Below, one piece after another: positions 31,837-40,003 of a stretch of 64,000 nucleotides of DNA. Within the stretch, counting starts at the first letter, position 1. The number at the start of each line of letters is the position of its first letter. The DNA comes from Actinoplanes sp. SE50/110 (GTDB lineage: Bacteria > Actinomycetota > Actinomycetes > Mycobacteriales > Micromonosporaceae). The stretch lies in NCBI RefSeq assembly GCF_900119315.1, contig NZ_LT827010.1, positions 7,682,001 through 7,746,000 on the forward strand. The letters run 5' to 3'. Position numbers and translations under genes: made by a program. The notes beneath the pieces were generated by a model. It made no database searches and was not told the DNA's origin. It saw only the letters and a program-made list of their open reading frames with translations.

Positions 31837-32340
31837 CTACGCCGCCGCGTCGAGCGCCGCCTGCAGTGACGTCTTGTACGAGCCGCTGGTGAAGGTCGCG
31901 CCGGAGACCGTGTCGACCTTGGCGCTCTGCGCCTTGAGGGTCTCCTGGCCGAGCTTGGTGACCGCGTTCGGGTTGATCGTGCCGCTGTACCCGTTCTTGG
32001 GGTAGGTCGCGGTCGCGTCGGTCACCTTGCCGCCGGTCACCTTGATGGTGACCTGCACGGTGCCGTACTGGTTCTGCACGGCCCGGCCCTTGTAGGTGCC
32101 GTCCTTCAGCCCCGACGCGGCCGGCTTGTCGGCCGCTTTGTCGGCCGGCTTCTCGTCCTTCTTCTTCGACGGCGCCGAAGAAGCCGGCTTCTTCCCCGCG
32201 GCCGGCTCCGTGGTCTGCTGATCCGCGACGGGCGCGGCCTCGGCCGCCGGGGCCGCCGGCGGCTGCACGCTCAGGCGCACCCCGAGGATCAGGGCCGCAC
32301 CGGTCAGGGTGCCGACGGCTGCTGCGGTGCTACGACGCAT
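31837..32340 (-). CDS. FMN-binding domain protein, exported
   Basis: A 167-residue protein: signal anchor (AAVGTLTGAALILGVRLSV), a Lys/Ala/Pro-rich linker (KKPASSAPSKKKDEKPADKA) and an FMN_bind domain with GTYKGRAVQNQYGTVQVTIK and the flavinylation motif SGATFTSGS near the C-terminus. FMN would be attached covalently to the motif Thr by the ApbE protein. Placed between the flavocytochrome gene and apbE, it is probably an extracytoplasmic electron carrier for that reductase. Confidence 0.88.
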   Translation of the reverse strand: MRRSTAAAVGTLTGAALILGVRLSVQPPAAPAAEAAPVADQQTTEPAAGKKPASSAPSKKKDEKPADKAADKPAASGLKDGTYKGRAVQNQYGTVQVTIKVTGGKVTDATATYPKNGYSGTINPNAVTKLGQETLKAQSAKVDTVSGATFTSGSYKTSLQAALDAAA

Positions 32341-32360
32341 GACGATTCTCCCGAAAAGGA

Positions 32361-33953
32361 TCAGAACTCGAAGGGGTCGAGGTGCAGCTGGCTGTCCGGC
32401 ACCTCGAGCTGGCGAAGGGTGGCGACCGCGGCGTTGACCAGCCCGGGCGGCCCGCACAGGTACACGTCGCGCCGGTTCACGTCGGGCACCAGGCCGCGCA
32501 GGCCGGCCTCGGTGAACAGCCGCTGCGGCCCCGGGTCGGTGCGGGAGCCGACGATGTAGCGCACCCAGGCGTCCCGCTGCTCGGCCAGCTCCTCCAGCTC
32601 GGCCCGGAAGACCAGCTCGTCCGGGCGGCTGGCCCGGTAGATCACGATGGTGTCCGGCGGCATGTCCTCCAGCAGCGCCCGGATCGGCGCGATGCCGGAG
32701 CCGCCGGCGATCAGCAGGGCCCGGCGACGCGTACGCCGCTGGGCCGTGAACGTCCCGAACGGTCCCTCCGCCCAGACCGGGGTGCCGGGCCGCAGCGCGC
32801 CGAGCTTGGCGGTGTGCCCGCCGGCCACCGTCACCGTCAGCCGCAGCCACTCCCGGTTGGGGGCGGCGGACAGCGAGAACGGGTGCGACTGCCACCAGCC
32901 GTTGGCGTTCAGGAACCGCCAGCGCATGAACTGGCCGGCCTGTGCGGGCAGCCTGTCCAGGTTCTTCGCGGCGATGTAGATGGAGAACGTGTTGGCACCC
33001 TCGGCGACCACCTCGGCGACGCTGAACCGGTGCCGGGCGTTGAGCCAGACCGGTTCGACGATCCGGCCCCAGACCAGCGCGGCGATCACCAGGGCGCCCA
33101 GGCCGGGCCAGAAGTACGACGCGTACCGCCCGCTCAGGTCCGCGCCGGTGGCGACCTGGTGGCCGTAGCCGAGCAGCAGCACCAGGTAGCCGGTGAGGTG
33201 GATCAGGTGCCACAGCTCGTACGGCAGGTGGGTCCGCAACCAGCGGATCGAGGTGAAGGAGAGCAGCACGAGCAGACCGGTGGCCACCGTGGCGCTGATC
33301 ATCTCGGGGAACGTGGTGATCACGCTCCACGCCTGGTCCACCACGCCGGTGTCGGCCTGCAGGGCGTACGCGTAGACGATGGTGACGATGTGCGCGAGCA
33401 CCGCGACCAGCATCGACGTGCCCAGCCAGCGGTGCCAGCGGAGCAGGTCGCGGGACCCGACCCACTCCTCCAGCCAGGACACCCGGCTCATCATCAGCAG
33501 CTGGATGAAGAGCAGGTAGCCGCCGATCAGCCCGGTGATCCGGCCGGTGGCCAGCATCATGCTGGCGGTGTCGTGCACCGCGCCGGCGTGGGTGTCGAAC
33601 AGCCACAGCGAGACGCTGGTGGCCAGCCCGGAGAAGAACAGCATCACGGTGAACAGCCGGTTGCCCGAGGTCGCCTCGGCCGGCGGCCGGTCCTCCGGCA
33701 CCGGCACGCCGGTGCCGGCCTTCCAGCCGGTCGGCGAGGTGTTCGACTCGACCAGGATGTCGCCGCGCCGGTAGGGATCGGCCGGCTGCGACGGCGCCGC
33801 CGCCGGCCATTCCGGCATGGCGTCCCAGGTCGGCCCGGCATGCGACGGCCCGTTCCAGGACGGCCGGTCGTCAGTGTCCGAGCGCAGGCCGGCGAAGTAG
33901 CCGTCGTCGTCCTCCGGCAGCTGACGCTGGTCCTGGAAGGCCGGTATGGCCAT
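32361..33953 (-). CDS. ferric-reductase-like flavocytochrome, membrane protein
   Basis: About 530 residues. A ~95-residue disordered N-terminus precedes six membrane helices with heme-ligand-type His (LLRWHRWLGTSMLVAVLAHI, ELWHLIHLTGYLVLLLGYGH). The C-terminal ferredoxin-reductase domain has FAD motif HPFSLSAAP, NAD(P) motif LLIAGGSGIAPIRALLEDM and VYLCGPPGLV. It would move electrons from NAD(P)H across the membrane to an acceptor such as ferric iron or the FMN-binding protein next to it. ATG 33953 and GTG 33962 are both possible starts. Confidence 0.85.
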   Translation of the reverse strand: MAIPAFQDQRQLPEDDDGYFAGLRSDTDDRPSWNGPSHAGPTWDAMPEWPAAAPSQPADPYRRGDILVESNTSPTGWKAGTGVPVPEDRPPAEATSGNRLFTVMLFFSGLATSVSLWLFDTHAGAVHDTASMMLATGRITGLIGGYLLFIQLLMMSRVSWLEEWVGSRDLLRWHRWLGTSMLVAVLAHIVTIVYAYALQADTGVVDQAWSVITTFPEMISATVATGLLVLLSFTSIRWLRTHLPYELWHLIHLTGYLVLLLGYGHQVATGADLSGRYASYFWPGLGALVIAALVWGRIVEPVWLNARHRFSVAEVVAEGANTFSIYIAAKNLDRLPAQAGQFMRWRFLNANGWWQSHPFSLSAAPNREWLRLTVTVAGGHTAKLGALRPGTPVWAEGPFGTFTAQRRTRRRALLIAGGSGIAPIRALLEDMPPDTIVIYRASRPDELVFRAELEELAEQRDAWVRYIVGSRTDPGPQRLFTEAGLRGLVPDVNRRDVYLCGPPGLVNAAVATLRQLEVPDSQLHLDPFEF

Positions 33954-34119
33954 CGTCCTCACCCGCTCACCACTAGTCCCGCGGCGTCCGCCACCCCTGC
34001 GGCCGACGTGACGGGCCGGTCTCGGTCGACGCCGTCACGAATGCGTACGCACGCGGTCGCCGGATGGCTCAACCACGGACCGGAAAATTCCGGAATCCGG
34101 GACGGGATAGGTTCTGCGG

Positions 34120-35331
34120 ATGCGTGCGGAAAACCCTCCGGTGGTCACGGTCGTCGGGATCGGCGCGGGCGGTTTCCCGGACTACGGCGGTACGCCGTCA
34201 GCCTCGCTCGCCGCGGCCGAAGTGATCTTCGGGAGCCCCCGTCAGCTGGCCCTGCTCCCGGATTCGGTCGGGGCCGAGCGGGTGCCCTGGCCGTCCCCGA
34301 TGCTGCCCGGGCTGCCCGACCTGTTCGCGGCCCACCACGGCCGCCGGATCTGTGTGCTGGCCAGCGGCGACCCGATGTTCCACGGGATCGGCGCCACCCT
34401 GGCGACGCTGCTCGGCCCCGAGCGGCTGCGGGTCCTGCCGCACCCGTCGTCGGTGTCGCTGGCCGCCGCCCGGCTCGGCTGGGACCTGGCCCGCACCGAC
34501 GTGGTCAGCCTGGTCACCGCCCCGGTGGCGAGCGTCGGCCGGGTGCTGAACCCGGGCCGCCGCCTGCTGGTCCTGTCGGCCGGCGCGGACACCCCGGCCG
34601 CGGTCGCCGCCTATCTGACCGCGCGCGGCTATCCCCGGGCGCAGCTCACCGTCCTGGAGCAGCTCGGCGGGCCGCGGGAGCGGGTGTGCACCGGCGCGGC
34701 CGGCGACTGGGCGCTGCCACCCGGCGACCCGCTGAACGTGATCGCGGTCGAGTGCGGCGACGGGCCGCCGCTTCCGGTCGTCACCGGGTTGCCCGACGAC
34801 GCGTACGACGGCGATGGGCAACTGACCAAGCGGGAGGTGCGGGCGGTGACGCTGGCCGCCCTCGCCCCGGTGCCCGGCGCGCTGCTCTGGGACGTCGGTG
34901 CCGGCTCCGGCAGCATCGGCATCGAGTGGCTGCGCGCCCATCCGGCCTGCGCGGCGATCGCGATCGAGTCGTCCGCCGAGCGGGTGACGACGATCACCGC
35001 GAACGCCGCCAGGCTCGGCGTCCCCGGCCTGACGGTGGTGCACGGCCGCGCCCCGGACGCCCTCGACGGTCTCCCCCGGCCCGACACGATCTTCATCGGT
35101 GGCGGCCTGACCAGGGACGGCGTGCTCGACAGCTGTCTCGCGGCGCTGCGCCCGGGCGGCCGGCTGGTGGCCAACGCGGTCACCGTCGAGTCGGAGGCGG
35201 TGGTCGCCGCGGCATACGCGAGACTGGGCGGCGCGCTGACCCGCCTGACGGTGCAGCGCGGCTCGCCGGTCGGTGGCTTCACCGGCTGGCGCACCTCCAT
35301 GCCGGTGACGATCTGGGCGGTAACCCGTTGA
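34120..35331 (+). CDS. cobL: precorrin-6Y C5,15-methyltransferase (decarboxylating)
   Basis: A 403-residue fusion. The CbiE-like N-terminal tetrapyrrole methylase domain spans VVTVVGIGAGGFPDYGG to ~residue 200, with LASGDPMFHGIGAT. The C-terminal CbiT-like domain has the SAM motif LLWDVGAGSGSIGIEWLR and DTIFIGGGLTRDG. CobL methylates C5 and C15 of precorrin-6Y and removes the acetate side chain in aerobic cobalamin synthesis. First of three overlapping genes (cobL-cobM-cobK). No cobalamin riboswitch was recognised in the 160 bases upstream. Confidence 0.9.
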   Translation: MRAENPPVVTVVGIGAGGFPDYGGTPSASLAAAEVIFGSPRQLALLPDSVGAERVPWPSPMLPGLPDLFAAHHGRRICVLASGDPMFHGIGATLATLLGPERLRVLPHPSSVSLAAARLGWDLARTDVVSLVTAPVASVGRVLNPGRRLLVLSAGADTPAAVAAYLTARGYPRAQLTVLEQLGGPRERVCTGAAGDWALPPGDPLNVIAVECGDGPPLPVVTGLPDDAYDGDGQLTKREVRAVTLAALAPVPGALLWDVGAGSGSIGIEWLRAHPACAAIAIESSAERVTTITANAARLGVPGLTVVHGRAPDALDGLPRPDTIFIGGGLTRDGVLDSCLAALRPGGRLVANAVTVESEAVVAAAYARLGGALTRLTVQRGSPVGGFTGWRTSMPVTIWAVTR

Positions 35332-36071
35332 CCGTACATTTCATCGGCGCCGGTCCCGGCGCCGCCGACCTCATCACGCTGCGCGGACATCGGCTCCTGA
35401 GGCAGAGTCCGATCATCCTGTACGCGGGTAGCCTGGTGCCCGTCGAGCTCCTCGACGCCGCCCCGCCCGGCGCGCGCCTGGTCGACACCGCGAACCTCAC
35501 CCTCGACGAGATCGTCGCCGAGATGGTGGCCGCCCACACCGACGGCCGGGACGTGGCCCGCCTGCACTCCGGCGACCCGTCGGTGTTCAGCGCGGTCGCC
35601 GAGCAGATGCGCCGCCTGGACGCGGCCGGCGTGCCGTACGACGTGACCCCGGGCGTGCCGGCGTTCGCCGCGGCCGCCGCCACCCTGGGCCGCGAGTTCA
35701 CCGTGCCGGCGGTGGCGCAGACGGTGATCCTGACCCGCACCGCGGAGCGGGCCACCGCGATGCCACCCGGCGAAGACCTGGCCACCCTCGGGGCGAGCCG
35801 GGCCACCATGGTGCTGCACCTGGCCGTGCAGCGGATCGGCGCGGTGGTCGCCGAACTGGTCGGCAACTACGGCGCGGACTGCCCGGTCGCGGTGGTGGCC
35901 CGGGCCAGCCGGCCGGACGAACTGGTCGTCCGCGGCACCCTCGCCGACATCGCGGCCAAGGTCGAGGAGGCCGGGATCAAGCGCACCGCGGTGATCGTGG
36001 TCGGTGCGGCGCTGACCGCGGCCCAGTTCCCGGACAGCCACCTGTACTCGGCCGACCGCTGCCGGCCGTGA
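35328..36071 (+). CDS. cobM: precorrin-4 C11-methyltransferase
   Basis: A 247-residue tetrapyrrole methylase: TVHFIGAGPGAADLITLRGH, ILYAGSLVP, VARLHSGDPSVFSAVAEQM and YDVTPGVPAFAAAAA, the CobM/CbiF signature. It methylates C11 of precorrin-4 with SAM. The TTG start overlaps the cobL stop (TTGA), and its end overlaps cobK, so the three genes are co-translated. Confidence 0.92.
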   Translation: MTVHFIGAGPGAADLITLRGHRLLRQSPIILYAGSLVPVELLDAAPPGARLVDTANLTLDEIVAEMVAAHTDGRDVARLHSGDPSVFSAVAEQMRRLDAAGVPYDVTPGVPAFAAAAATLGREFTVPAVAQTVILTRTAERATAMPPGEDLATLGASRATMVLHLAVQRIGAVVAELVGNYGADCPVAVVARASRPDELVVRGTLADIAAKVEEAGIKRTAVIVVGAALTAAQFPDSHLYSADRCRP

Positions 36072-36802
36072 GGATCCTGCTGCTCGGCGGGACGACCGAG
36101 GCCCGCCGGCTCGCCGGGCTGACCGCCGATGACCACGAGGTGACCACCTCACTGGCCGGGCGGACCAGCGCGCCGCTGCGCCCGGCCGGGGACGTGCGGA
36201 TCGGCGGGTTCGGCGGGGCCGACGGGCTGGCCCGGTACCTGGTCGAGCAGCGGATCGACGTGCTGGTCGACGCCACGCACCCGTTCGCGGCGGGGATCAG
36301 CGGCAACGCGGGCTCGGCGGCCGCGGCCACCGGCGTACCGCTGCTCGTCGTGCGGAGGCCCGGCTGGACCGCGACGCCGGGCGACGCGTGGCACCGCGTC
36401 GCGTCCCTGGAAGCAGCCGTCGCGCGTCTGACCGGCGGCCGGGTCTTCCTGACCACCGGCCGGCAGACGATCGGGGCGTTCGCGGCCCGCGACGACTGCT
36501 GGTTCCTGGCCCGATCGGTGGAACCGCCGGAGCCGCCGCTGCCCCGGCGCCTCGAAGTGCTGCTCGACCGGGGGCCGTTCACCGTGGCGGGCGAGCGGGA
36601 CCTGCTCCTGCGGCACCGGATCGACGTGCTGGTGACCAAGGACAGCGGCGGATCGGACGCGAAGCTCGTGGCGGCGCGGGAGCTCGGCGTACCGGTGCTG
36701 ATGATCGACCGTCCGCCGCTGCCGGCGGCCGCGACCGTGCCCACCGCCGAGGCCGCCGCCGCCTGGCTCGCTCAGACCGCCGCCGGACACTCCACGCCGT
36801 AG
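36068..36802 (+). CDS. cobK: precorrin-6A reductase
   Basis: A 244-residue protein: RILLLGGTTEARRLAGLTA, DVLVDATHPFAAGISGNA, GGRVFLTTGRQTIGAFA and LVTKDSGGSDAKLVAARELG, the CobK/CbiJ signature. It reduces precorrin-6A with NADPH, the step before CobL. GTG start overlapping cobM. Its 3' end overlaps the convergent GGDEF gene by 31 bases on the other strand. Confidence 0.92.
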   Translation: MRILLLGGTTEARRLAGLTADDHEVTTSLAGRTSAPLRPAGDVRIGGFGGADGLARYLVEQRIDVLVDATHPFAAGISGNAGSAAAATGVPLLVVRRPGWTATPGDAWHRVASLEAAVARLTGGRVFLTTGRQTIGAFAARDDCWFLARSVEPPEPPLPRRLEVLLDRGPFTVAGERDLLLRHRIDVLVTKDSGGSDAKLVAARELGVPVLMIDRPPLPAAATVPTAEAAAAWLAQTAAGHSTP

Positions 36803-38265
36803 CGGACCACCCGGTTCTTGCCGCCGTGCTTCGCCGTGTACATCGCCAGGTCGGCGCGGCGCAGCAGGTCGGTGACGCCGACACCGGGCTCGGCCAGCGC
36901 GACCCCGATGCTGGCGCCGACCCGGACCGTCGCCGCACCCAGCCGCACCGGCTCGGCCAGCGCCGCGCACAACCGCCCGGCCGCCGCCTCGGCCTGCCCG
37001 GCATCCTCGACGCCGGTCAGCAGCAGGGCGAACTCGTCGCCGCCGAACCGGGCCGCGACCCCGTGCCGGCCCGCCGCCGTGGCGATCCGCCCGGCCACCG
37101 CGACCAGCAACTCGTCCCCGGCCGCGTGCCCGTGCTCGTCGTTGACCCGCTTGAACCCGTCCAGGTCGATGTTGAGCAGCGCCACCCCGCCGGTCGCCGC
37201 CTCCGCCGCCGCCCGGAACTTCGCCCGGGTCGGCAGGCCGGTCAGCTGGTCGTGGTTCGCCCGGTACTCCAGCTCGACCCGCGCCTGGTGCGCCTCGCCG
37301 GCCAACGTCACCTGGTAGGACAGGCTCCGGAAGGCGTCCAGCACCTCCACCGGGACCGCCCTGCGGCCGCCGACCATCATCAGCACCGGCGCGGTGGCCG
37401 GGTCGCCGCCCAGCGAGTCCGTGTGCCAGTGACCGTAACCGGGCAGCAGCGTGGTCAGCTCCGCCGGATCGGGCGCCGCCCCCGACAGCCGGGTCCCGAC
37501 CGGTCCGGACGGGACGCCGGCGCAGAACTCCACGAACAGCCCGTCGGCGTCGCGCACCACGATCACCAGCACCACCCCGGGATGCATGTCGGCCAGCCGC
37601 AGCGCGGTCCGCTCGCCGACCCGGTGGATCCCCTGGTTGTCGGTGACCGCGAGCAGCTTCTGCCCGGCTCGGGTGAGCAGGGCGTCCCGCTCGGCGGCCC
37701 GCTCCTGGCGCTGCAGCGCCAGATGGAACGCCCGGGTCAGCAGGCCCATCAGCAGGATCTGCGGCAGCAGGGCGAGCACCGACGGCGCGTGCCAGGAAGG
37801 CGCCTGGGGCAGCACGTCCGGGGAGATGGCCACCGCGGCCGGCAGGGCCACCAGCGCCGCCACCACCCGGGCGAGCCACCGGCGCGGCGTGTCGTAGAGC
37901 GTGCAGGTGATCAGCGTGGCCAGCGACAGCGCGGTTGCGGCCAGCGGGTCCCGCAGACCGGCCGCGCCCACCGCGATCAGCACCGGGATAACCGGGACGC
38001 TCCACCATCCGCTGCGCTGCCGCCGGTGCATGACCACCAGCAGGAGCACCAGGGCGACGATCGACGCGCCGGAGACACGGCTGAACGCGACCGGCCGCAT
38101 GGCGTTGCCCAGCTGACCCAGCTGCATCACGATGCCGATGCCGCCGACTGCCACGGCGGCGACCCGGGTCCGTGCCACGGTCCCGGCCGGCAGCTTCAGC
38201 CACTGTCTGCGCACGGCGGGACGATCGGCGGCCACCCCGTGGACATGAGCCCAACGGTCGACCAT
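36772..38265 (-). CDS. membrane GGDEF-domain diguanylate cyclase
   Basis: A 497-residue protein: five to six N-terminal membrane helices, a ~170-residue GAF-like or linker region, and a C-terminal GGDEF domain beginning HDQLTGLPTRAKFRAAAE with LLNIDLDGFKRVNDEHGHAA and an intact RFGGDEFALLL. It should make cyclic di-GMP from GTP. ATG 38265 gives MVDRWAHVHGV. No EAL domain. No inhibitory RxxD site is evident just before GGDEF. Divergent from the small membrane-protein operon at 38350. Confidence 0.88.
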   Translation of the reverse strand: MVDRWAHVHGVAADRPAVRRQWLKLPAGTVARTRVAAVAVGGIGIVMQLGQLGNAMRPVAFSRVSGASIVALVLLLVVMHRRQRSGWWSVPVIPVLIAVGAAGLRDPLAATALSLATLITCTLYDTPRRWLARVVAALVALPAAVAISPDVLPQAPSWHAPSVLALLPQILLMGLLTRAFHLALQRQERAAERDALLTRAGQKLLAVTDNQGIHRVGERTALRLADMHPGVVLVIVVRDADGLFVEFCAGVPSGPVGTRLSGAAPDPAELTTLLPGYGHWHTDSLGGDPATAPVLMMVGGRRAVPVEVLDAFRSLSYQVTLAGEAHQARVELEYRANHDQLTGLPTRAKFRAAAEAATGGVALLNIDLDGFKRVNDEHGHAAGDELLVAVAGRIATAAGRHGVAARFGGDEFALLLTGVEDAGQAEAAAGRLCAALAEPVRLGAATVRVGASIGVALAEPGVGVTDLLRRADLAMYTAKHGGKNRVVRYGVECPAAV

Positions 38266-38349
38266 TGCGCGCCCCGCCGCCGGGTGGCGCCGGCCCGACG
38301 CAGAAACCTGACAGTTCACCACCGCCCCATCGGTGCGATTCTGCTGAGT

Positions 38350-38952
38350 ATGTCGCCGGTTCGCGCGCTGCCCGCCGAAGTCGGCGCCGTGCGTGCGCTG
38401 ATCGCCGACGGCTTCGCCGAACTCACCGGGAACGGCGACGTGGAACAGGTCTGGATCCGCTCCGCCTGCGGCCGGCTCGCCGCCGCCGACGCCGTCCTGG
38501 CCGCCCTGCTCCCCCGCCGCTCCGCCCTGACCTCGATGCTGGTGAACACTGCCGTCACCGCCGTGGTGGTCACCCTGTGCGCCGCGCTCGCCACCGCGAC
38601 GAAGGCACCCCCGGCCGCCGTGGCCATGTTCTCCGCCCTGGTGCTGGCCGCCGCCCTGCACCTGGCCACCGTCCTGCGCCGCCGCGGCGTACCCCCCGAC
38701 CTGCCGCCACTCCCGGACTCGCCGGGGTCCGGGCTGGTGGCAGTCCCGTTCGCCCTGGAACGGGCCCGGGTGCAGCTGGTGTCGGCCGGTCTGCGCCACG
38801 CCGGCCGCGCCAACTGGCACACCCCGGCCCTGCACCGCGCGATGACCACCGATCCGGTGCTGGCCCGGCTGGCCGACGCGGACCTGCTGCTGTGCCAGGC
38901 CATCGACTGCCTGGAGCGTTACCTCGACGACGCCGGCAAGGACTGGCCATGA
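38350..38952 (+). CDS. two-helix membrane protein of unknown function
   Basis: A 200-residue protein: a soluble N-terminal helical part (AVRALIADGFAELTGNGDVE), two adjacent membrane helices (LVNTAVTAVVVTLCAALATA, AVAMFSALVLAAALHLATVL), then a soluble C-terminal region ending CLERYLDDAGKDWP. Family not recognised. It heads a three-gene unit in which each start overlaps the preceding stop (ATGA). The third gene has a very similar layout, so the two may be distant paralogues. Confidence 0.6.
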   Translation: MSPVRALPAEVGAVRALIADGFAELTGNGDVEQVWIRSACGRLAAADAVLAALLPRRSALTSMLVNTAVTAVVVTLCAALATATKAPPAAVAMFSALVLAAALHLATVLRRRGVPPDLPPLPDSPGSGLVAVPFALERARVQLVSAGLRHAGRANWHTPALHRAMTTDPVLARLADADLLLCQAIDCLERYLDDAGKDWP

Positions 38953-39092
38953 CCACCTCATCGGCCTTGTCCGCCCTTTCGGACTTGTTTGCCTTGTTTG
39001 CCTTTCTTGCCTTTGTGGCCGCGGCAGCATGCCCACCTGCCGCCGCTGCCCCGCGCTCTTTCGTCGCCGTCGCCTCGCGGGAGTTGTCATGA
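38949..39092 (+). CDS. 47-residue hydrophobic small protein
   Basis: A short frame that exactly bridges two genes with ATGA overlaps on both sides (38949-38952 and 39089-39092). It encodes a hydrophobic helix (LSALSDLFALFAFLAFVAAA) and an Ala-rich tail. The DNA is strikingly T-rich and repetitive (TTGCCTTTG-type units), unlike its neighbours. Double overlap suggests it is translated, perhaps only as a coupling cistron. Confidence 0.5.
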   Translation: MTTSSALSALSDLFALFAFLAFVAAAACPPAAAAPRSFVAVASRELS

Positions 39093-39661
39093 ACGTCCGG
39101 GATGATCCGTTCACCGGCGGCGTGTCCCCGCGCTACCGCCGCATCGACCGCGAACTCACCACCGCGATCATCGACGCCCAGTGCCGCGACTGGACCGCCG
39201 ACCGCCCCGACCGGGTCGGTTTCGCCCGCCTCGGCCACGTACGCCACGAGGTCCGCAACGCCGCCGCCCGCTACCGCGTCCAGCCGTCGGCGATCAGCAG
39301 CGTCACCGTCCCGGTCGCGCTGGCCGCCGTCGCCCTCGTCGTACTGCCCCTGGTGCTCCTGATCCCGCATGCGACCCGCCCGCTGCCGTTGGCCGCGATC
39401 GCGGTCGCCGGGGTCTGGGCGGCCTACGCGCTGCGCGCCGGCCTCCGCCACCTCCAGGTCCGCCGCCACCGCCGGGCCGCCGACCCACCCGCGCCGATCG
39501 ACGACCCTTTCCTGTACGCCCGCCTCCGCCGCGCCATCGAATCCTGCGCGGCGGCCGCGCGTGCCGACCGCCACTACCCGCGCCGGGCCGCCGCGGCCGA
39601 TCTGGAATACGCCCTGGACTGGCTGTCCGCGGCCCAGGAGGAACTCCCCCGCCTCCGCTGA
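39089..39661 (+). CDS. two-helix membrane protein of unknown function
   Basis: A 190-residue protein: a soluble N-terminus (YRRIDRELTTAIIDAQCRDW), two membrane helices (TVPVALAAVALVVLPLVLLI, LAAIAVAGVWAAYALRAGL) and a soluble C-terminus ending EYALDWLSAAQEELPRLR. Family not recognised. Layout parallels the gene at 38350. A hairpin terminator follows immediately. Confidence 0.6.
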   Translation: MNVRDDPFTGGVSPRYRRIDRELTTAIIDAQCRDWTADRPDRVGFARLGHVRHEVRNAAARYRVQPSAISSVTVPVALAAVALVVLPLVLLIPHATRPLPLAAIAVAGVWAAYALRAGLRHLQVRRHRRAADPPAPIDDPFLYARLRRAIESCAAAARADRHYPRRAAAADLEYALDWLSAAQEELPRLR

Positions 39662-39667
39662 CAGCAA

Positions 39668-39691
39668 CGGCCCGGCCGCCCGGCCGGGCCG
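39668..39691 (+). terminator. GC-rich hairpin terminator
   Basis: CGGCCCGGCCG / CGGCCGGGCCG, perfect 11-bp arms separated by 2 bases, starting 7 bases after the stop at 39661. Confidence 0.6.
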
Positions 39692-39972
39692 GACGATCGA
39701 GGACTGAACCGTGCAGCGGCGCCGGATCGCGGCACCGCCCACGGCTCAGTAGTGGTCGCGCACGATCTCGGTGGACCAGGCGGGCCGGCGGATCTCGCCG
39801 CGCGGACCGGGTTCCGCGCCGACCGCGCCGAGCTCTCGTCGCCCGCCCGGTGGCGGCATTCGCCCGACGCCGGCAAGCCGCCCTGTCGATGCGCCGTTCC
39901 GGATCACGTGCTGACCGCCGGTCCCGGGGGCGGGCTTTGCCATCCGACGGCGGCAGGCTAGCCTCCTCCAAG

Positions 39973-39991
39973 TTAGGTTAGGATAACCTTA
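39973..39991. promoter_or_regulatory. iron box (IdeR/DmdR operator) of the siderophore operon
   Basis: TTAGGTTAGGATAACCTTA matches the actinobacterial iron-box consensus TTAGGTTAGSCTAACCTAA with few changes and dyad symmetry. It lies 13 bases upstream of the TTG start of desA, with AGGAGG between them (39993-39998). An iron-loaded DmdR/IdeR repressor would shut the operon in iron-replete cells. The rest of the 39662-40003 gap holds only a terminator and no supported gene. Confidence 0.92.
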
Positions 39992-40003
39992 TAGGAGGCC
40001 GCG

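Noticed and set aside
33954..34119. Cobalamin riboswitch upstream of cobL
   Set aside because: No B12-box-like conserved core was seen; only a short CCGGAAAATTCCGG palindrome is present.
32382..36071. A 1229-codon plus-strand open frame
   Set aside because: Its first two thirds are antisense to the flavocytochrome gene and out of frame with cobL; the real part is only cobM at its end.
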